Source: Symbiodinium natans
Lineage: Eukaryota; Sar; Dinophyceae; Suessiales; Symbiodiniaceae
Length of the DNA stretch: 64,000 bases
Reading direction: 5' to 3'
Assembly (NCBI GenBank): GCA_905221605.1
Contig: CAJNDS010001435.1
Coordinates: forward strand, 394,001-458,000
The notes under the pieces are model-generated. The model made no database searches and was not told the origin of the DNA. It saw only the letters and a program-made list of their open reading frames with translations. Below are positions 12,007-22,983 of the stretch, piece by piece (positions within the stretch are counted from its first letter, which is position 1; each line of letters opens with the position of its first letter). The position numbers and the translations under genes are program-made.

Positions 12007-12268
12007 ACGGTTTGGAGTTGGGCTGGGGGGGGGGGTGTCTGCGACATCGAGGGCTTCTAGGGGGCGTTTACCGTCTCCTGAGAATCCGCTACGCGACTCT
12101 CAAATGACCCCACGCTCATGCACCGAAGGTTGCACCCTGAAACGCTTCCCTGACTGTGCCCTGACTATGCTCCCCAGATGGCCCCGAAACCCTAAACCCT
12201 AAACCCTAAACCCTAAACCCTAAACCCTAAACCGTGAACGGTTTAGGGTTAGGGTCTAGGGCCTTTAC

Positions 12269-12380
12269 GGCTTCCCCAAGCCCAAGGGTGCAACCCCTTT
12301 GGCTCTCCGAGCTGAGGCACATGGCTTCCCCTTCCAGGCCATTGACGGCGAGGATCCGGTCACCTGCTCTCCGAGCAGTT
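12269..12380 (-). CDS. Exon encoding part of a PDZ domain
   Basis: Minus strand: acceptor GAGCACAG, 37 full codons, then donor GTAAAG that runs into telomere-like repeat. The frame reads TARRAGDRILAVNGLEGEA. RAGDRILAVNG matches the conserved GDxIxxVNG core of PDZ domains, which bind C-terminal peptides in scaffolds and proteases. Only this core is on the exon, so neighbouring exons must supply the carboxylate-binding loop and helix. The plus strand is also open (GFPKPKGATPLALR...), but the PDZ match decides for minus. Confidence 0.65.
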
Positions 12381-12492
12381 CTGTGCTCTACCCAAAGTCT
12401 CCAATGTAGTTCCTTGTTGGGTTAGTTATAGGGGATTCTAGTATACTACCCCAAGAAGGTACTACACAGGAGCTATTCGAAGTTTTTGTTCA

Positions 12493-12708
12493 TCAAGGCA
12501 GGGTTTGGGAACAAAACCTGACCAAGAAGACCCCCCCTACCTGCCCCAACCTCAGCATCTTTGTGGCGCCCCACGGAAGGCTTCTCAGGGAAGGGTCAAG
12601 GAAGCCCAGGCGTGAGATTTTTGAACGGGACCACTGCGTGCGGCAACCGTTGCGGCTGCGGAGGGAATTTGCGCAGATGCCTGGAAAATGCTTTTCGACC
12701 CGAGGCAT
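12493..12708 (-). CDS. Candidate first exon upstream of PDZ exon
   Basis: An ATG at 12708 opens a minus frame (MPRVEKHFPGICANS...) that reaches a GTAGGG donor. It lies 5' of the PDZ exon on the same strand. A second minus frame (SIFQASAQIPSAAATV) and a plus frame (IFERDHCVRQPLRLRR) are also open, so the assignment is tentative. Confidence 0.35.
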   Translation of the reverse strand: MPRVEKHFPGICANSLRSRNGCRTQWSRSKISRLGFLDPSLRSLPWGATKMLRLGQVGGVFLVRFCSQTLP

Positions 12709-12719
12709 GTCCCTAAACC

Positions 12720-13980
12720 CTAAAGCCTAACACCTAAACCCTGAACCCCAAACCCTAAACCCTAAACCCTAAACCCTGTCTGATGACTCAGCACCCCATG
12801 GGCCGAAGGCTCACAGAGTCAGATCACGGCTTCTCATGCTACGCATGTTCTGATCGACATAGGGGTACAGTACACATTTTTTTTTTTTTTTTGGGGGGGG
12901 GGGGGGGAAGTTAACGAAATTGAGGTTTAGGGTTTCGGGTTTAGGGTTTAAGCCTTCGGGGGGTTTACGATATTAGGGGTACCTTTTTGGAGTCATTATT
13001 CTATGGGGATCCTACTATTTTGGGTCTATATCCGGGGTCCCTTGTTAGAGTAAGCACTCAGTTATGTACCCCAACATGCGATGACCTAAAGTTGAAACGG
13101 TACCTCCAAGTTTGGGAAACCCGCGCATCATCATGTTGGGCATCCTCTTGTCGGGCCCCAAGAACCTACCGAGTAAGCCCCAACCCTAGACCCTGACTCA
13201 ACGCTGCCCTACAGAGCCTCGGCGCACCGCGCATTCCGGTGTGGCCTTGTTGGCAAAGGCAGAGGGAAGTCGACGCTCATATGAACAGCCCGGTCAGGTT
13301 TGCAACTCGTTGAAGTCTTGCCGATCAGACACCTAACGTCAAAGCAAGTGACCAGTGGACAGATGTAGTCACTTCTCTGAATTCCGGCCCCTTCTTGGGG
13401 GGGGGGGGGGGGCAGGGGTTTCCTTGTTGTGATGAGGCCTGCTGTGCCTAACTTACCTCTCTTGGCAGCCCCGCCTCCCCCCCCCCCCCCCCCCCCCCCC
13501 CCCAAACCCTAAGCCCCATAACCATCAAAGTCCAACTCTTTGCAACCCTGCAAAAGCAGCCGCCTTAATTCTCAAGGGACGCCTGAAAACCAGGGCTCTG
13601 TAAGCCCAGAGCCCGGCACTATACATGTGGGCTGGAAAAGTGAACATACCACCCCCCGCAAACCCGAAACTCTAGACCCTATAAACCTTGAACATCTACA
13701 GTCCTTAGTAGCCCAGTAGTCACTAGCCGTTTTAGAATCAGGGTAGCCTGGTTGGTTGCTTTACAAGGGAACCTTGAACCTCCGAAGATTCGTGGGCTCC
13801 AAATTGGGGTCAGGACCCTATAATCCCTCAATTACTAAGATGTTAAGGGGCTTCATGGGGCAGTTGCCTTGGGGTTTAAGGGGTCTTTGTTGTTGAGGAC
13901 AGGTCCGCCATGAGTCAGGGTGCAAGTCGTGTCCTGAAGTCTGCAGAGTGTGGGGTTTGGAGCTTGGGGTTTATCTCGTT
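12720..13980. other. Stretch with repeats and a P-loop-like reading
   Basis: Contains telomere-like blocks, a T-then-G run (12879-12907), a G-run near 13395, a C-run (13480-13503) and a hairpin at 13600-13621 (GGGCTCTG / CAGAGCCC). On the plus strand, 13216-13287 reads FRCGLVGKGRGKSTLI, close to an ABC-type Walker A but one residue short, then hits a stop. A plus frame at about 13080-13170 ends in a GTAAGC donor. Confidence 0.35.
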
Positions 13981-14071
13981 TAGGGGCTCTTCCGGATTCG
14001 ATGCGCCTGATTCCACTCTGCGACAGGTCCACCATCCAGGACGCTCTCCTGAAGAAAGGCAGACTATTGGA

Positions 14072-14394
14072 GTTTGCGCGCACGAAGTGGCAGCTCCGGT
14101 GGCAGTGTATCGAAAGGCAAGCGCATGATGAGGTTGATCCACATTGTGGCCCCTCTCTTGGGTCTCCACTATAGTATATGATATTCCTTGTACTTTAGGC
14201 TGCCCAAAGTCGCAGTGCTGCTCTGGCTCATGATCATGATGGCTTCAAGGCATTTATAGGTACGTGCCGCAAGCGGTGCATTGGCAAACTCGGTTAAAAA
14301 ATGCCCTGCCCAGACGTAGGGTTCGCCTGCAACTCCAAATTCGACGAAGCAGGCAGGTAAAACCCGCATAGTTGGTTGTCTATATATACGTACG
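14072..14394 (-). CDS. Exons of an unknown minus-strand gene
   Basis: The minus frame from about 14394 to 14197 reads FVEFGVAGEPYVWAGHFL...EFANAPLAARTYK and reaches a possible GTACAAGG donor. After a very short possible intron (about 39 nt) a phase-compatible frame reads WINLIMRLPFDTLPPELP and stops at a TAG near 14072. Third-position G/C is high and the composition is protein-like. The short intron is doubtful. The plus strand across 13984-14132 is also open (RSTIQDALLKKGRLLEF), so strand is not certain. No family recognised. Confidence 0.4.
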
Positions 14395-15002
14395 ATGCAA
14401 CTGTGAAGCTTACCCTGATTCTTCGTACTAGTACTCTTCATCATACTCGTATATACACATAAACAAAGAAAAGCATATCTATATATGCGTATATAGATAT
14501 GTGTATATAATACTCGTGTGCATATAGGGTCTGACCGCCAAATGGGCAACTAGGCCTCCAGGTAGCGTTTGGAGTTAAGGCTGGGGGCCTGTGACCTCCA
14601 GCATCCACCTCCAGTACCTGGACTATCGAATGGGAGTTTCAATATGGGAAGCTGTACAAAGGGCTTAGGGTTTAGGGCTTAGGGCATGGTAACTCTATTT
14701 ATAAGCTCAACTACCTATGAACCTGCCACAAGAAGGAAAAATGTCGGATAAGTTGACGGCAATGAGTAATCTCGCCGGATTTTGAGGGGATTGAGAGGGC
14801 CCAGCCCCTCCAGACCTTGAACCTGAATCCTGAGACAGGTCCATTCCTTTTGACTTGATCTGGACCCCAAACCCTAAAACCCGAAACCCGAAACCCTAAA
14901 CCCGAAACCCTAAACCCTAAACCCTAAACCCTAAACCCTAAACCCTAAACCCTAAACCCTAAACCCTAAACCCTAACTGAACCCCTCAATGCGGGAACCC
15001 AG

Positions 15003-15089
15003 GCATGAGCCTTGAGGAGAAGAAGGGGGGTCTGTTCTCGCATCTGCTGGGGGATTTCTCCAAATTCTTAGGCTTCAATCAAAGCCTTT
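15003..15089 (+). CDS. Short exon with in-frame ATG and stop
   Basis: Plus strand: acceptor ACCCAG, then GC-ATG and the frame MSLEEKKGGLFSHLLGDF, ending in TGA. It may be a terminal exon. It follows a long CCCTAAA array (14900-14973). Function unknown. Confidence 0.4.
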
Positions 15090-15239
15090 GAAACTTTTTA
15101 ACCCTAAACCCTACACCCCGGCAAAAATGAAGAATCGACAAAATTTAGAAGAAATACACCTAAACAGCAATAATAAAAAAAAAACACCTAAACAGCAAGA
15201 AATACGTAAAAACCAAGCTCTAAGAGTCCCAATTCAAAG

Positions 15240-15335
15240 AGCCCCATCCCGATTCCCAGGGCTCCACCACGGTGATGAAGGGGTGCTGCCCATCGCGCTG
15301 CTCCAGCTGCACCGTTCGGAGGCCCAGCGTCTGAG
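15240..15335 (-). CDS. Exon-like island, unknown product
   Basis: Minus strand after a CCCCTCAG acceptor: TLGLRTVQLEQRDGQHPFI then TVVEPWE. The alternating hydrophobic pattern suggests beta strands. A plus frame is open but less natural. Confidence 0.45.
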
Positions 15336-15342
15336 GGGGCGG

Positions 15343-15459
15343 GGTTTAGGGTTTAGGGTTTAGGGTTTAGGGTTTAGGGTTTAGGGTTTAGGGTTTAGGG
15401 TTTAGGGTTTAGGGTTTAGGGTTTAGGGTTTAGGGTTTAGGGTTAGGGTTTAGGGTTTA
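15343..15459 (+). repeat. Long (TTTAGGG)n array
   Basis: About 16 nearly perfect TTTAGGG units, one of the longest arrays here. It lies directly upstream, in the minus-strand sense, of the exon-like island at 15240-15335. Confidence 0.97.
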
Positions 15460-15489
15460 CAAACAGGGGGTGATCTAGGGTTTATGGGG

Positions 15490-15605
15490 CTTCAAGATTC
15501 CGACGGTAGCCCCCACCGCTTTCTCGCCCCCTGGTGTGTCCGCAAGCCAGCCTGCCCGTTCTTCCGCTGCAGGCGCACAGTGTAGCAAGAGCCTGCCTGC
15601 CATGA
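15490..15605 (-). CDS. Exon-like island, unknown product
   Basis: Minus frame AGRLLLHCAPAAEERAGWL...GGEKAVGATVGIL, with strong GC3. It is separated from the previous island by about 150 bp of perfect TTTAGGG, so both may belong to one gene. A second minus frame is open. Confidence 0.35.
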
Positions 15606-16124
15606 GAAGGGCTTAGGTTTAGGGTTTAGGGCTTTAGGGTTTAGGGTGCAGGGTTTAGGGTTTTTAGGGTTTTTAGGGTTCTGCTGAGTTCGCTTTTTCT
15701 TTGGGGGACCAGGGGGGGGGGGGGGGGGGGTGTAGGGGCTTTGGAAGCAAGGGCGGCACCGAGCTCGCGCGACGGGGCATCGGTACCCCAAGAACCCAAT
15801 CTTAAACTATCATATCATCTGAGTTTAGGGTTCAGGGGCAAGGGGCTCTTCAACACGTATGAGAAGACGGATTAATCTACTGTACTTGAGGGTTTGGGGG
15901 TCAAGGGGCACATATATAATGGCCGATGGCCTTCAGATAACAATGGCGTCGATAGGATCTGGGGATAACTATAGCACCAGAAGCCAAGAACACAAAACCT
16001 CATTGCATCTGCGCTCCCCCGCACCAGTACAAACAAACAGTCGCACGGAACACGCGCGGTGACACAAAGACGGGAGGGCAGACCCTAAACCCTAAACCCT
16101 AAACCCTAAACCCTAAACCCTTAC

Positions 16125-16197
16125 AGCAAACACAACATCGGCGCCTCGCTCGATGTCGTCGGCCCCATCTCAGCCAACTTGCGCCAGTACTCCATCA
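16125..16197 (-). CDS. Exon whose donor is telomere-like repeat
   Basis: Minus frame MEYWRKLAEMGPTTSSEAPM ends in CT followed by GTAAGGGTTTAGGG, so the intron starts within the heptamer array. The plus frame (ASLDVVGPISANLRQ) is also open behind a CTTACAG acceptor. Strand favours minus because of neighbouring minus exons. Confidence 0.4.
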
Positions 16198-16282
16198 CTT
16201 GCCTTCAACTTCAGTTCGAACCCTCAAACCCTAAACCCTATAAACCCTAAACTCTAAGTCCTAAACCCCAAACCCTCTCACC

Positions 16283-16482
16283 CTAAGTTTAGGATGTCGG
16301 CGTTTGGTTTGCAAAACTCTTGCAGGAAGTGGACTCCAGCCATCAAGCTCTCTTGGTCGGAAAAAACCCGGGGTTTCGGGGGCTCGCACTCCCAGAGCCG
16401 AGCTGGTTGTGTGGCTGCCTATGTGAGAGACTAAGTTGGCAAACTTCAACTCGTAACCAACAAAGGTTCTTGCAATAGCATG
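16283..16482 (-). CDS. Exon-like region with GTGAG donor
   Basis: Minus frame FVGYELKFANLVSHIGSH...APETPGFFRPRELDGWSP...TKRRHPKLR, followed by GTGAGAGGG and then TTTGGGG/TTTAGGG repeats. About 60 codons are open with no stop. The phase does not simply match the exon at 16125-16197, so an exon may be missing between them. Function unknown. Confidence 0.5.
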
Positions 16483-16632
16483 CGTCGCTCAGCTGTGCAA
16501 TCTATGAAGTTTGGCCGCCGTCTTTGCGGCTGCTGGCACTCCCGCACTCAGACTCTGTGCGTTCGAATCTACGGGACCTTCAAGCCTACGCGCCAGCTGA
16601 ACATCCGAAGCTGCCCACCTCCCTGAACTCTA

Positions 16633-16797
16633 CGCTCGCGGCCAGCGGAATGTCGCCAAGCGGCTCGAACTCCGTGTGGTCGCGCAAGTCAAGGCTGCAA
16701 TCCTCTCTACTTTGATGGTAGCTTTCTAGCGAAGGATCCTCTTGAAGGTCCTTTTTATTGGGTGCTTCATTGCAGGGACGAGCCACGGAAATATGAG
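16633..16797 (-). CDS. Exon-like region, unknown product
   Basis: Minus frame SHISVARPCNEAPNKK...EDCSLDLRDHTEFEPLG...ASVEFRE, ending at a GTGGGC donor. Probably the same gene as the downstream minus exons at 16.1-16.5 kb. No recognised domain. Confidence 0.45.
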
Positions 16798-16999
16798 ATC
16801 TGGAACCATGTAAAACCAAGTCGTTTTCAAAAGGAGGCCAGCAAGCCAGAAGCCCTAAGCCCTAAACCCTCGCGCCCTCGACACACTAAAAACCCTACAG
16901 CTCTGTCTGCACCGCACCCCACCAAGATCGTCAACTCCAAGCCTTGGATGGGCTCCAGAGTCCATCTTAGGCAAATAAGTGTGCAGGGTGCAGGGCTTA

Positions 17000-19330
17000 A
17001 GTGATACCGGTTCAAGGGTCAAGGGATTCGAGGTTCAGGGTTTGTGTTTAGGGGTCCAGGCATCAGGGCTGCTTCAGGGGGTTTAGGGTGCAAGTTGCTG
17101 GGCGCCGTGAGTCCTTGGGATCCGAGCTGGTCGCAATCCAGCCCCTGTATCCTGCCTGAGCTGGAAGGGCCCCAGGACCCGAAACACCCTAAACCCCCAA
17201 ACCGTAAACCCTAAACCCGAAATCCTTCACCCCAAACCCCAAACCCCAAACCCCAAACCCCCTAGCTCCACTTGCGTCTGAATCTCCACACCACCAGTTC
17301 CACAAGATTCCACAAGCCTCCCAAACCCCTAAACCCTAAACCCGGTCTAAACCCTAAACCCTAAACCCTAAACCCTAAACCCGCGGCCCTTGAGCACTGG
17401 AGTGGAAGTCCAGGTGGCCAGGGTGCCACTTTCCACCTGGGGGTTTAGGGTTCAAGGGGTTTAGGGTTTAGGGTTTAGGGGGGGTTTCGAAGTTTAGGGT
17501 TTAGGGTTTAGGGATTAGGGTTAGGGGGTTTTGTTTTTGAAGTTCAGTGTTTCGGGTTGAGGGAAAGGCCTGGGAAGGTGCGGGGGCCAGTGTGGGCCCT
17601 AAACCCTAAAGCCTGAACCTTTTCAACCCACAACCTGCGCCCCCTCCTACGTTCAGGGCTTAGGGTTTTAGGGCTTTGGAGGGTTTAGGGCTTATAGGGT
17701 CTAGGGTTTTGGGCTTAGGGTAAGGGAGCCCTTCGCCCTAAACCTATTGAGGGATGATTTTTCTGCCCGTTTCAGAACCCCTACACCTTAAGCCTGGGGA
17801 AATCGAGCCTAAAACCGCATCCAGTGGGCCGAGCTCAAGCTACCCGCAACAAGCTTCGGCTTTAGGGGCTTAGGGTGTTCAGGGTAACTAAGCCCCCCAT
17901 AAAACTCCGCCAAACCCTTGCAGCAAACTTCAAAACAACCTACTATAGGGGCCTCAATAATCAGAATAGGGTTTTGGGGGCTATTGTAGTATAATAATCC
18001 AGGGACTGTGAGGCAAAATTAATAATTCTTCCGACCCCTATATTACGGCCACTGACAAACATGCGGCACAAGACCTTCAAGTGTGCAAAAAGCCTGAACA
18101 GCGAGCCTAAAGACCTGGACCCCAACTAACTCCGAAGCCTTAGAAGCCCTAAACCCCAAGTCCCCAAACCCCAAGCCCTAAACCTTCAACCCCAAAACCC
18201 GAAACCCCAAGCCCTAAACCCTAGACCCGAAACCCCAAATCCCCAAGCCCGAGACCCTAAACAAACAGATGGGAGTTTACGAAAATAGGGGACCCCTGAT
18301 CTAGACCCCCCAAAAGTAGGATCCCCCTGTAAATGGACCCCATTAAGGACCCCTAAACCCTCATCCCTAAACCCTAAACCCTAAACCCCAAACCCCCAAA
18401 TCCCAAACCGCCTCCACTCGAAGATGGAGGCGGCCTTGGGCCGCGCCAGGCTCGATGGCCTCCGTGCCACTCAAGTGGAGCGGGCTCCGTGCTTCTTCTG
18501 CTTAACCCTAAACCCTAAACCCTAACCTAAACCCTAAACCCTAAACCGCAAACCCTGAACCCTAAACCCTAAACGGATTTCTAAGGTCGAGGGTTTAAGC
18601 GGGTAGGCGTAGGGTGTTTGCGGGTTAGGGTTGAGGGGGTTTGGGGCTTATGCCGGGGGGTTAGGGCTCGGGTTTAGGTTTACGTGTTTGGGAAGTTTTG
18701 GGCTTAGGGACTAAAACGGGCAATTTAGGGACGGGGCTTGGAGTTTTAATTAGGCTAAGGGTTTTGACGTCCGTATGCTCTTTGTGGGCTTCAGGGTCTT
18801 GGGTCAAGGGCTTGGGCTTTGCAACAGAACCTGGATAAACCTCATTTAACCACCCTAAACCCTAAACCCTAAACCCTAAACCCTAAACCCTAAACCCTAA
18901 ACCCTAAACCCTAAACTCCCCCCCCCCCCACGCCCCTCCAACAAAAGGCCCAAAAAAAAGAAGCCGAGCCTCGACTCGGAGCTTCTTCCCGGCTCGAAGC
19001 CTTCTCTGCCACAGCGCCCATTGGGGTTATAGGGCTTTAGGGGATTAGTTTAGGGTTTATGGGGTTTAGGACTTAGGGTTTAGGGTTTCGGGTTTAGGGT
19101 TTAGGGCTTCGATGCACTTTTTTGGGCTGACAGAGCATTCCTTCCAGAAGATTTAGGGGGGGGGGGGATGACAAAGGAGAATCTGGGAGCTGCCTTAGAC
19201 GTCAGAGTCGACCTCTCGGGGGGTTGGGGGTTGGGGGTTTAAGGTGTTGGGTTTAGGGTTTAGCGTCTAGGGTATAGTTTTTTTTAGGGGTCTAGGGTTT
19301 TGGGGTTCAGCGTCGCTAGAGTTTGAAGTA
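17000..19330. other. Repeat-rich stretch with ambiguous islands
   Basis: Telomere-like blocks and three GC-rich islands (17090-17170, 18410-18500, 18955-19025) that are open on both strands. The last has a minus ATG (MGAVAEKASSREEAPS). A MITE-like element (17938-18050) ends CCGACCCCTATATTACGGCC and matches pieces at 35404-35486 and 55885-56008. The hairpin at 17401-17440 (CCAGGTGG / CCACCTGG) is short. Confidence 0.5.
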
Positions 19331-19415
19331 GGGCCGAGGAGGTGTCACCAGCCATGGCCCTGGAAACACGTTGCAAGGAAGGATTTCAAGACGAGCACGA
19401 GTAGGGGGATCTTAC

Positions 19416-19987
19416 GCCAGTCCTACGCCTCGCGCCCCACCTTGATTCAAGCCTCTCTTCCCTAAACCCTGTAAGCCCTAAACACTAGCAACGAAAGGCC
19501 CGAGACCCCATAAACCCTACGTGTGCCTGGCAGGTTCTTTTGTGAAGAAAGATGGCAGTGAGGAGCCTGGATGCATACCGGTGTAGGGTGCTAAAGCCTG
19601 AAGCCGAAAACCCAAACCCCAAACCCTAAACCCCGAACCCGAAATCCTAGACCCTAAACCCTAGATCCTAAACCCGAAAGCCTGGACCCTAAGTCCTAAA
19701 CCTACAAACCCTAGACCCTGAACCCTGAACCGACCTTAAATCCCACCTACGTTCTGCAAGCTGGGCCCAGGAGCCAACCGATGGGGCTTGTCTCGTCCCG
19801 TAGCTCCATGAGAGGAAGCTTGGCCAGTGTCCGATAGACGCCTCCTTGCCAGGGTTTCGGGTTTAGGGTTTAGGGTTTAGGTTTACAAAGCCTATAGGGC
19901 CTGGGCCCCGAGCCAAAGCAACTTCATACCTTGGGGCCCTACAAGCGAAACCTTCATCAGGTAGCCAAGCGCGACTTTCGATGACAT
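19416..19987 (-). CDS. Four-exon gene start, unknown product
   Basis: ATG at 19987. Exons 19987-19930 (MSSKVALGYLMKVSLVGPQ), 19844-19751 (GVYRTLAKLPLMELRDETS...WLLGPACR), 19590-19521 (TLHRYASRLLTAIFLHKR...) and 19454-19416 (RLESRWGARRRTG). Donors are GTATGA, GTAGGT, GTAGGG and GTAAGA; acceptors are GCAAG, CTTTAG and GAAGAG. Phases agree at all three junctions. Introns are 65-160 bp, largely telomere-like repeat. A further exon after TTTCCAG at about 19370 would soon stop. The product is not recognised. It could also be an internal part of the minus gene just upstream. Confidence 0.6.
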
Positions 19988-20361
19988 GTGTGAGCAGGTG
20001 GTGGTGTGGGCTCAGGGTCTAGGTAAACCCGTACTAAACCTGAATTCTGAAACCTGAAACCCTAAACCCTAAGCCCTAAACCTCAACTTGCACTCCGACT
20101 GCACAGCATGTGCCTACGTCCCAAGGGTGGGCGGCCACGCTGGTGCTCTTCACCTGGGGAGATGTTCCCCTGGGTCTGTGGATTCATGCCCGAGGAGTGG
20201 GCTCTAGGGTTTAGGGTTTAGAGTTTATAGGGAATAGGGTATAAGGTTTAGGGTTTAGGGTTTAGGGATGAGGGTTTAGGTTTGGGGTTTAGAGTTTGGG
20301 GTTTGTGGTTTAGGTTTTGGGGTCGGTCTAGGGTTTAGGGTGTAGGGCCATTGAACAACAC

Positions 20362-20787
20362 CGACTGAAGAATGACAGAAACTGGGCGAGCTTCTGAGCC
20401 CTGTTGGCGAAACGCTGAAGCACCAAACACATCTAACCAGCAACCCTCAACCCTGACCACCAAAAGCCCTAAATCCCCGAAGCCCTCGACCCCGAAAGCC
20501 TCCTTCCCACCCCCCTTCACCCGCAACGGAAACCGCAAAGACCTCCCTCCTCCCGGAGCGCTCCTCAACCCTGAACCCCAAATCCGAAACCCAAACCTAA
20601 ACTAATCCCTAAACCCCAAACCGCAAACCCTAAACCCTAAACCCTAAACCCTAAACCCTAAACCCTAAACCCTAAACCCTAAACCCTTCACCAGCCAGGG
20701 GTGCCGGAGGCCGACGCTTCTCCCGCCGCGCTCCAGTGGTGAGCGACACGTCCAGGGCCGCAGGGACGGGAAAGGGCCACAGGCTGC
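20362..20787 (-). CDS. Two-exon segment, unknown product
   Basis: Exon 20787-20692 (LWPFPVPAALDVSLTTG...REKRRPPAPLA) ends at GTGAAG. Exon 20432-20362 (VFGASAFRQQGSEARPVSV) follows a GGTTAG acceptor and ends at GTGTTG. Phase is consistent at the junction (one base left over plus two). The intron includes a CCCTAAA array. It lies between the exon runs at 21 kb and 19.9 kb and may be the same gene. Confidence 0.5.
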
Positions 20788-21026
20788 CTAGGGCTTGTAT
20801 GGTTCAAAGGATACACAGGGTTTAGGGTTTAGGGTTTAGGGTTTAGGGTTTAGGGTTTAGGGTTTAAAGTTTAGGGTTGAAAAGGATACATAGGGTGTAG
20901 CGTTTAGGGCTTATAAGAAAGGATACATCGGGTTCAGGGTTTAAGGTTTATAGGATATCTAGGACCCTAGGATTTGGGGTTAGGGTTCATAGGATACATC
21001 GGGTTTAGGGCCTATTTGCGGCTTAC

Positions 21027-22453
21027 AGGCTCAGGGTCCGAGAGTGCCAGGGCCTAGGGCCAGGGTGTATAGGTTCTGCAGGGCCTGGGGTCTCTGGCGC
21101 GAAGCGCCGCGGAACCCTTACTAAACCCTAAACCCTAAACCCTAAACCCCAAACCCTAAACCCTAAACCCTAGACCCAAGCAGGTAGGCAGGGTTTCTAG
21201 GCCTTAGGAGGTACGGATGGTTTCGACGTCTGGTGCTAGGGTGTTTGAGTCCAAGAAAACCTTAACCCTAAGCCCACTGAAGCTTGCTGCTGGAAGCTCA
21301 GCTCCTGCTTCACATGTCCCGCTCGGCTCTTCCTTCACCACCAGCTGAGAGCCTGAGAGCCCAAAATCTCTGGCTCAGGTGTATCCTTCGCGGGCGACAG
21401 ACCCAGTAGTCCTGCTGGGGCAGCGCCTGGCAGCGACCCGTCTGTCAGCTCCTCTGCATCCTCGCGCTCCTCCACATCCTGTTTGGGTTTAGGGTTTAGG
21501 GTTTGGGGTTTCGGGTTTGGGGTTTAGGTTTGAGGGTTTGGGGTTTAGGATTTAGGGTCTAGGATCCTGTGTGCTCAGAGGACGAACACCTTCGTGGGCA
21601 AACTCAGCCAGGCGCTCTTTGTATACGCAGGCTCCTTCTTCCTGTCCAGTTCTTCTTTCTGGGCCTCTTTGGCCAGCCTATAAGATCTCAGCCCTAACAC
21701 CTAAACCCTGAACCCCTAAACCCTAACCCTAAACCCTAAACCCTAAACCCTAAACCCTAAACCCTAAACCCTAAACCCTAAACCCTAAACCCTAAACCCT
21801 AAACCCTAAACCCTAAACCTACCGCCAGGAACCTTACCAGGAACCTTATAGACCCAATGATAGTGTCCCCATGTAAACCGGCTCGAACATCCTTGGCAAG
21901 GCGCGTGCCACGGCCTCCCTTCGGAACAAGTTCATGGGCTGTAGAAGCCTCGGATCGCGAGTCTTGTCTCTGGAGGGGAGAGGAAGCGACGGTCTAAGCG
22001 ACTTTGCTTGAGAACCCCAAAAAGAGACACGATAATATAATCCCTATACTACTCTTACAAGGAAGAACGATACTTATTTTTTTGGGGGGGGGGACGAGGT
22101 TCAAACCCACAAGCCCCCTTAAACGCCCTACAAGTTTGAATCAAACCTGGTACCGTATAAACCCCCCAAAAACCGGTAAGCCCCCGTAAAGCCCTCTAAA
22201 CCTCCATCAAACCCGCCACAGTAATCAGAAACCCCATAAAACCTATAAGCCCTAACTTGACTCTATACGCCCATTTAGAACCTTAACAAAAACAATATTT
22301 TCAATTTCCCCTTGGGTGTTATATGAGCAACATGCAAAATAATTCCTGCGAAACCCTAAACCATAAACCCTAAACCCTTTGTCGCCCAGGAGGCGGAGCT
22401 TCCTGAGGCAGCTCGAGCGTGAGCCAGCCGACCGCCCCGCTGTCGGTGCGCAC
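21027..22453 (-). CDS. Multi-exon gene, unknown product
   Basis: Best-supported part: exons 21677-21590 (LAKEAQKEELDRKKEPAY...), 21478-21342 (DVEEREDAEELTDGSLPG...) and 21116-21027 (VPRRFAPETPGPAEPIHPG...). Donors GTGTTC, GTGGTG, GTAAGC; acceptors TTATAG, AACAG, AGTAAG. Both junctions keep phase. Further 5', islands at about 21956-21875 (RQDSRSEASTAHELVPKG...) and 22453-22378 (VRTDSGAVGWLTLELPQE) are probably earlier exons. The lysine/glutamate-rich start suggests a coiled coil, then a Pro-rich linker. No enzyme motif seen. Confidence 0.6.
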
Positions 22454-22520
22454 CTTGGGGTTTAGGGTTTAGGGTTTAGGGTTTAGGGTTTAGGGTTTAG
22501 GGTTTAGGGCTTCTTAGTTG

Positions 22521-22612
22521 CTGAGTTCAAAGCCCCCCCTCCAGAAAGTGTACACTTTCAGTTCTGCAGGGGATTGTAGTATCCCAAAAAGTGCAAGGTG
22601 TACTCATTCAGC
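22521..22612 (-). mobile_element. Introner-like element, family B
   Basis: On the minus strand it begins GCTGAATGAGTACAC and ends TTTGAACTCAG followed by CAACTAAG. It shares its interior (GATACTACAATCCCCT, GTGTACACTTTC) with copies at 5201-5296 and 63725-63814. The upstream sequence reads as an exon ending in FQEQSLR. Confidence 0.75.
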
Positions 22613-22983
22613 TACGAAGGCTTTGTTCTTGAAAGGGCCCGGGTTTTTCAGGGGCTGATTTTATATTCTCGTTCTTGCTTTGTTCTTGACAGGCCAGGGT
22701 TTTGTTCAGGGCTTAGGGTACGGCAGGGCTGATTTGCTTGCTCATATTTAGTTTTTGTTTTTTCCTTGGGGGGGGGGGGTCGCTTCGTTGGCGCAAGGTT
22801 GAGGTTGGGAGTCTGAGAGAAAGCAGGTCGGGCTGTGCTTACTTGCCTTTCGGCCTCCAGTATTCTAAACCCTAAGCCCTAAACCCTAAACTTCTCCTGC
22901 CAAACCCCCGTCTCCCAAGTGGTGTGTGATTGCTTCAATCTACTATTTCGGGTACTGAGAACTTAAAGGACTACTTAACCTAC

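Noticed and set aside
12260-12409. Plus-strand exon (GFPKPKGATPLALRAEAH...)
   Set aside because: Convincing by composition, but the antisense frame carries a PDZ core with splice sites, so the plus reading is taken as a shadow.
16556-16570. B-box-like GTTCGAATC
   Set aside because: No A box or paired stems around it. It lies in an intron of minus exons.
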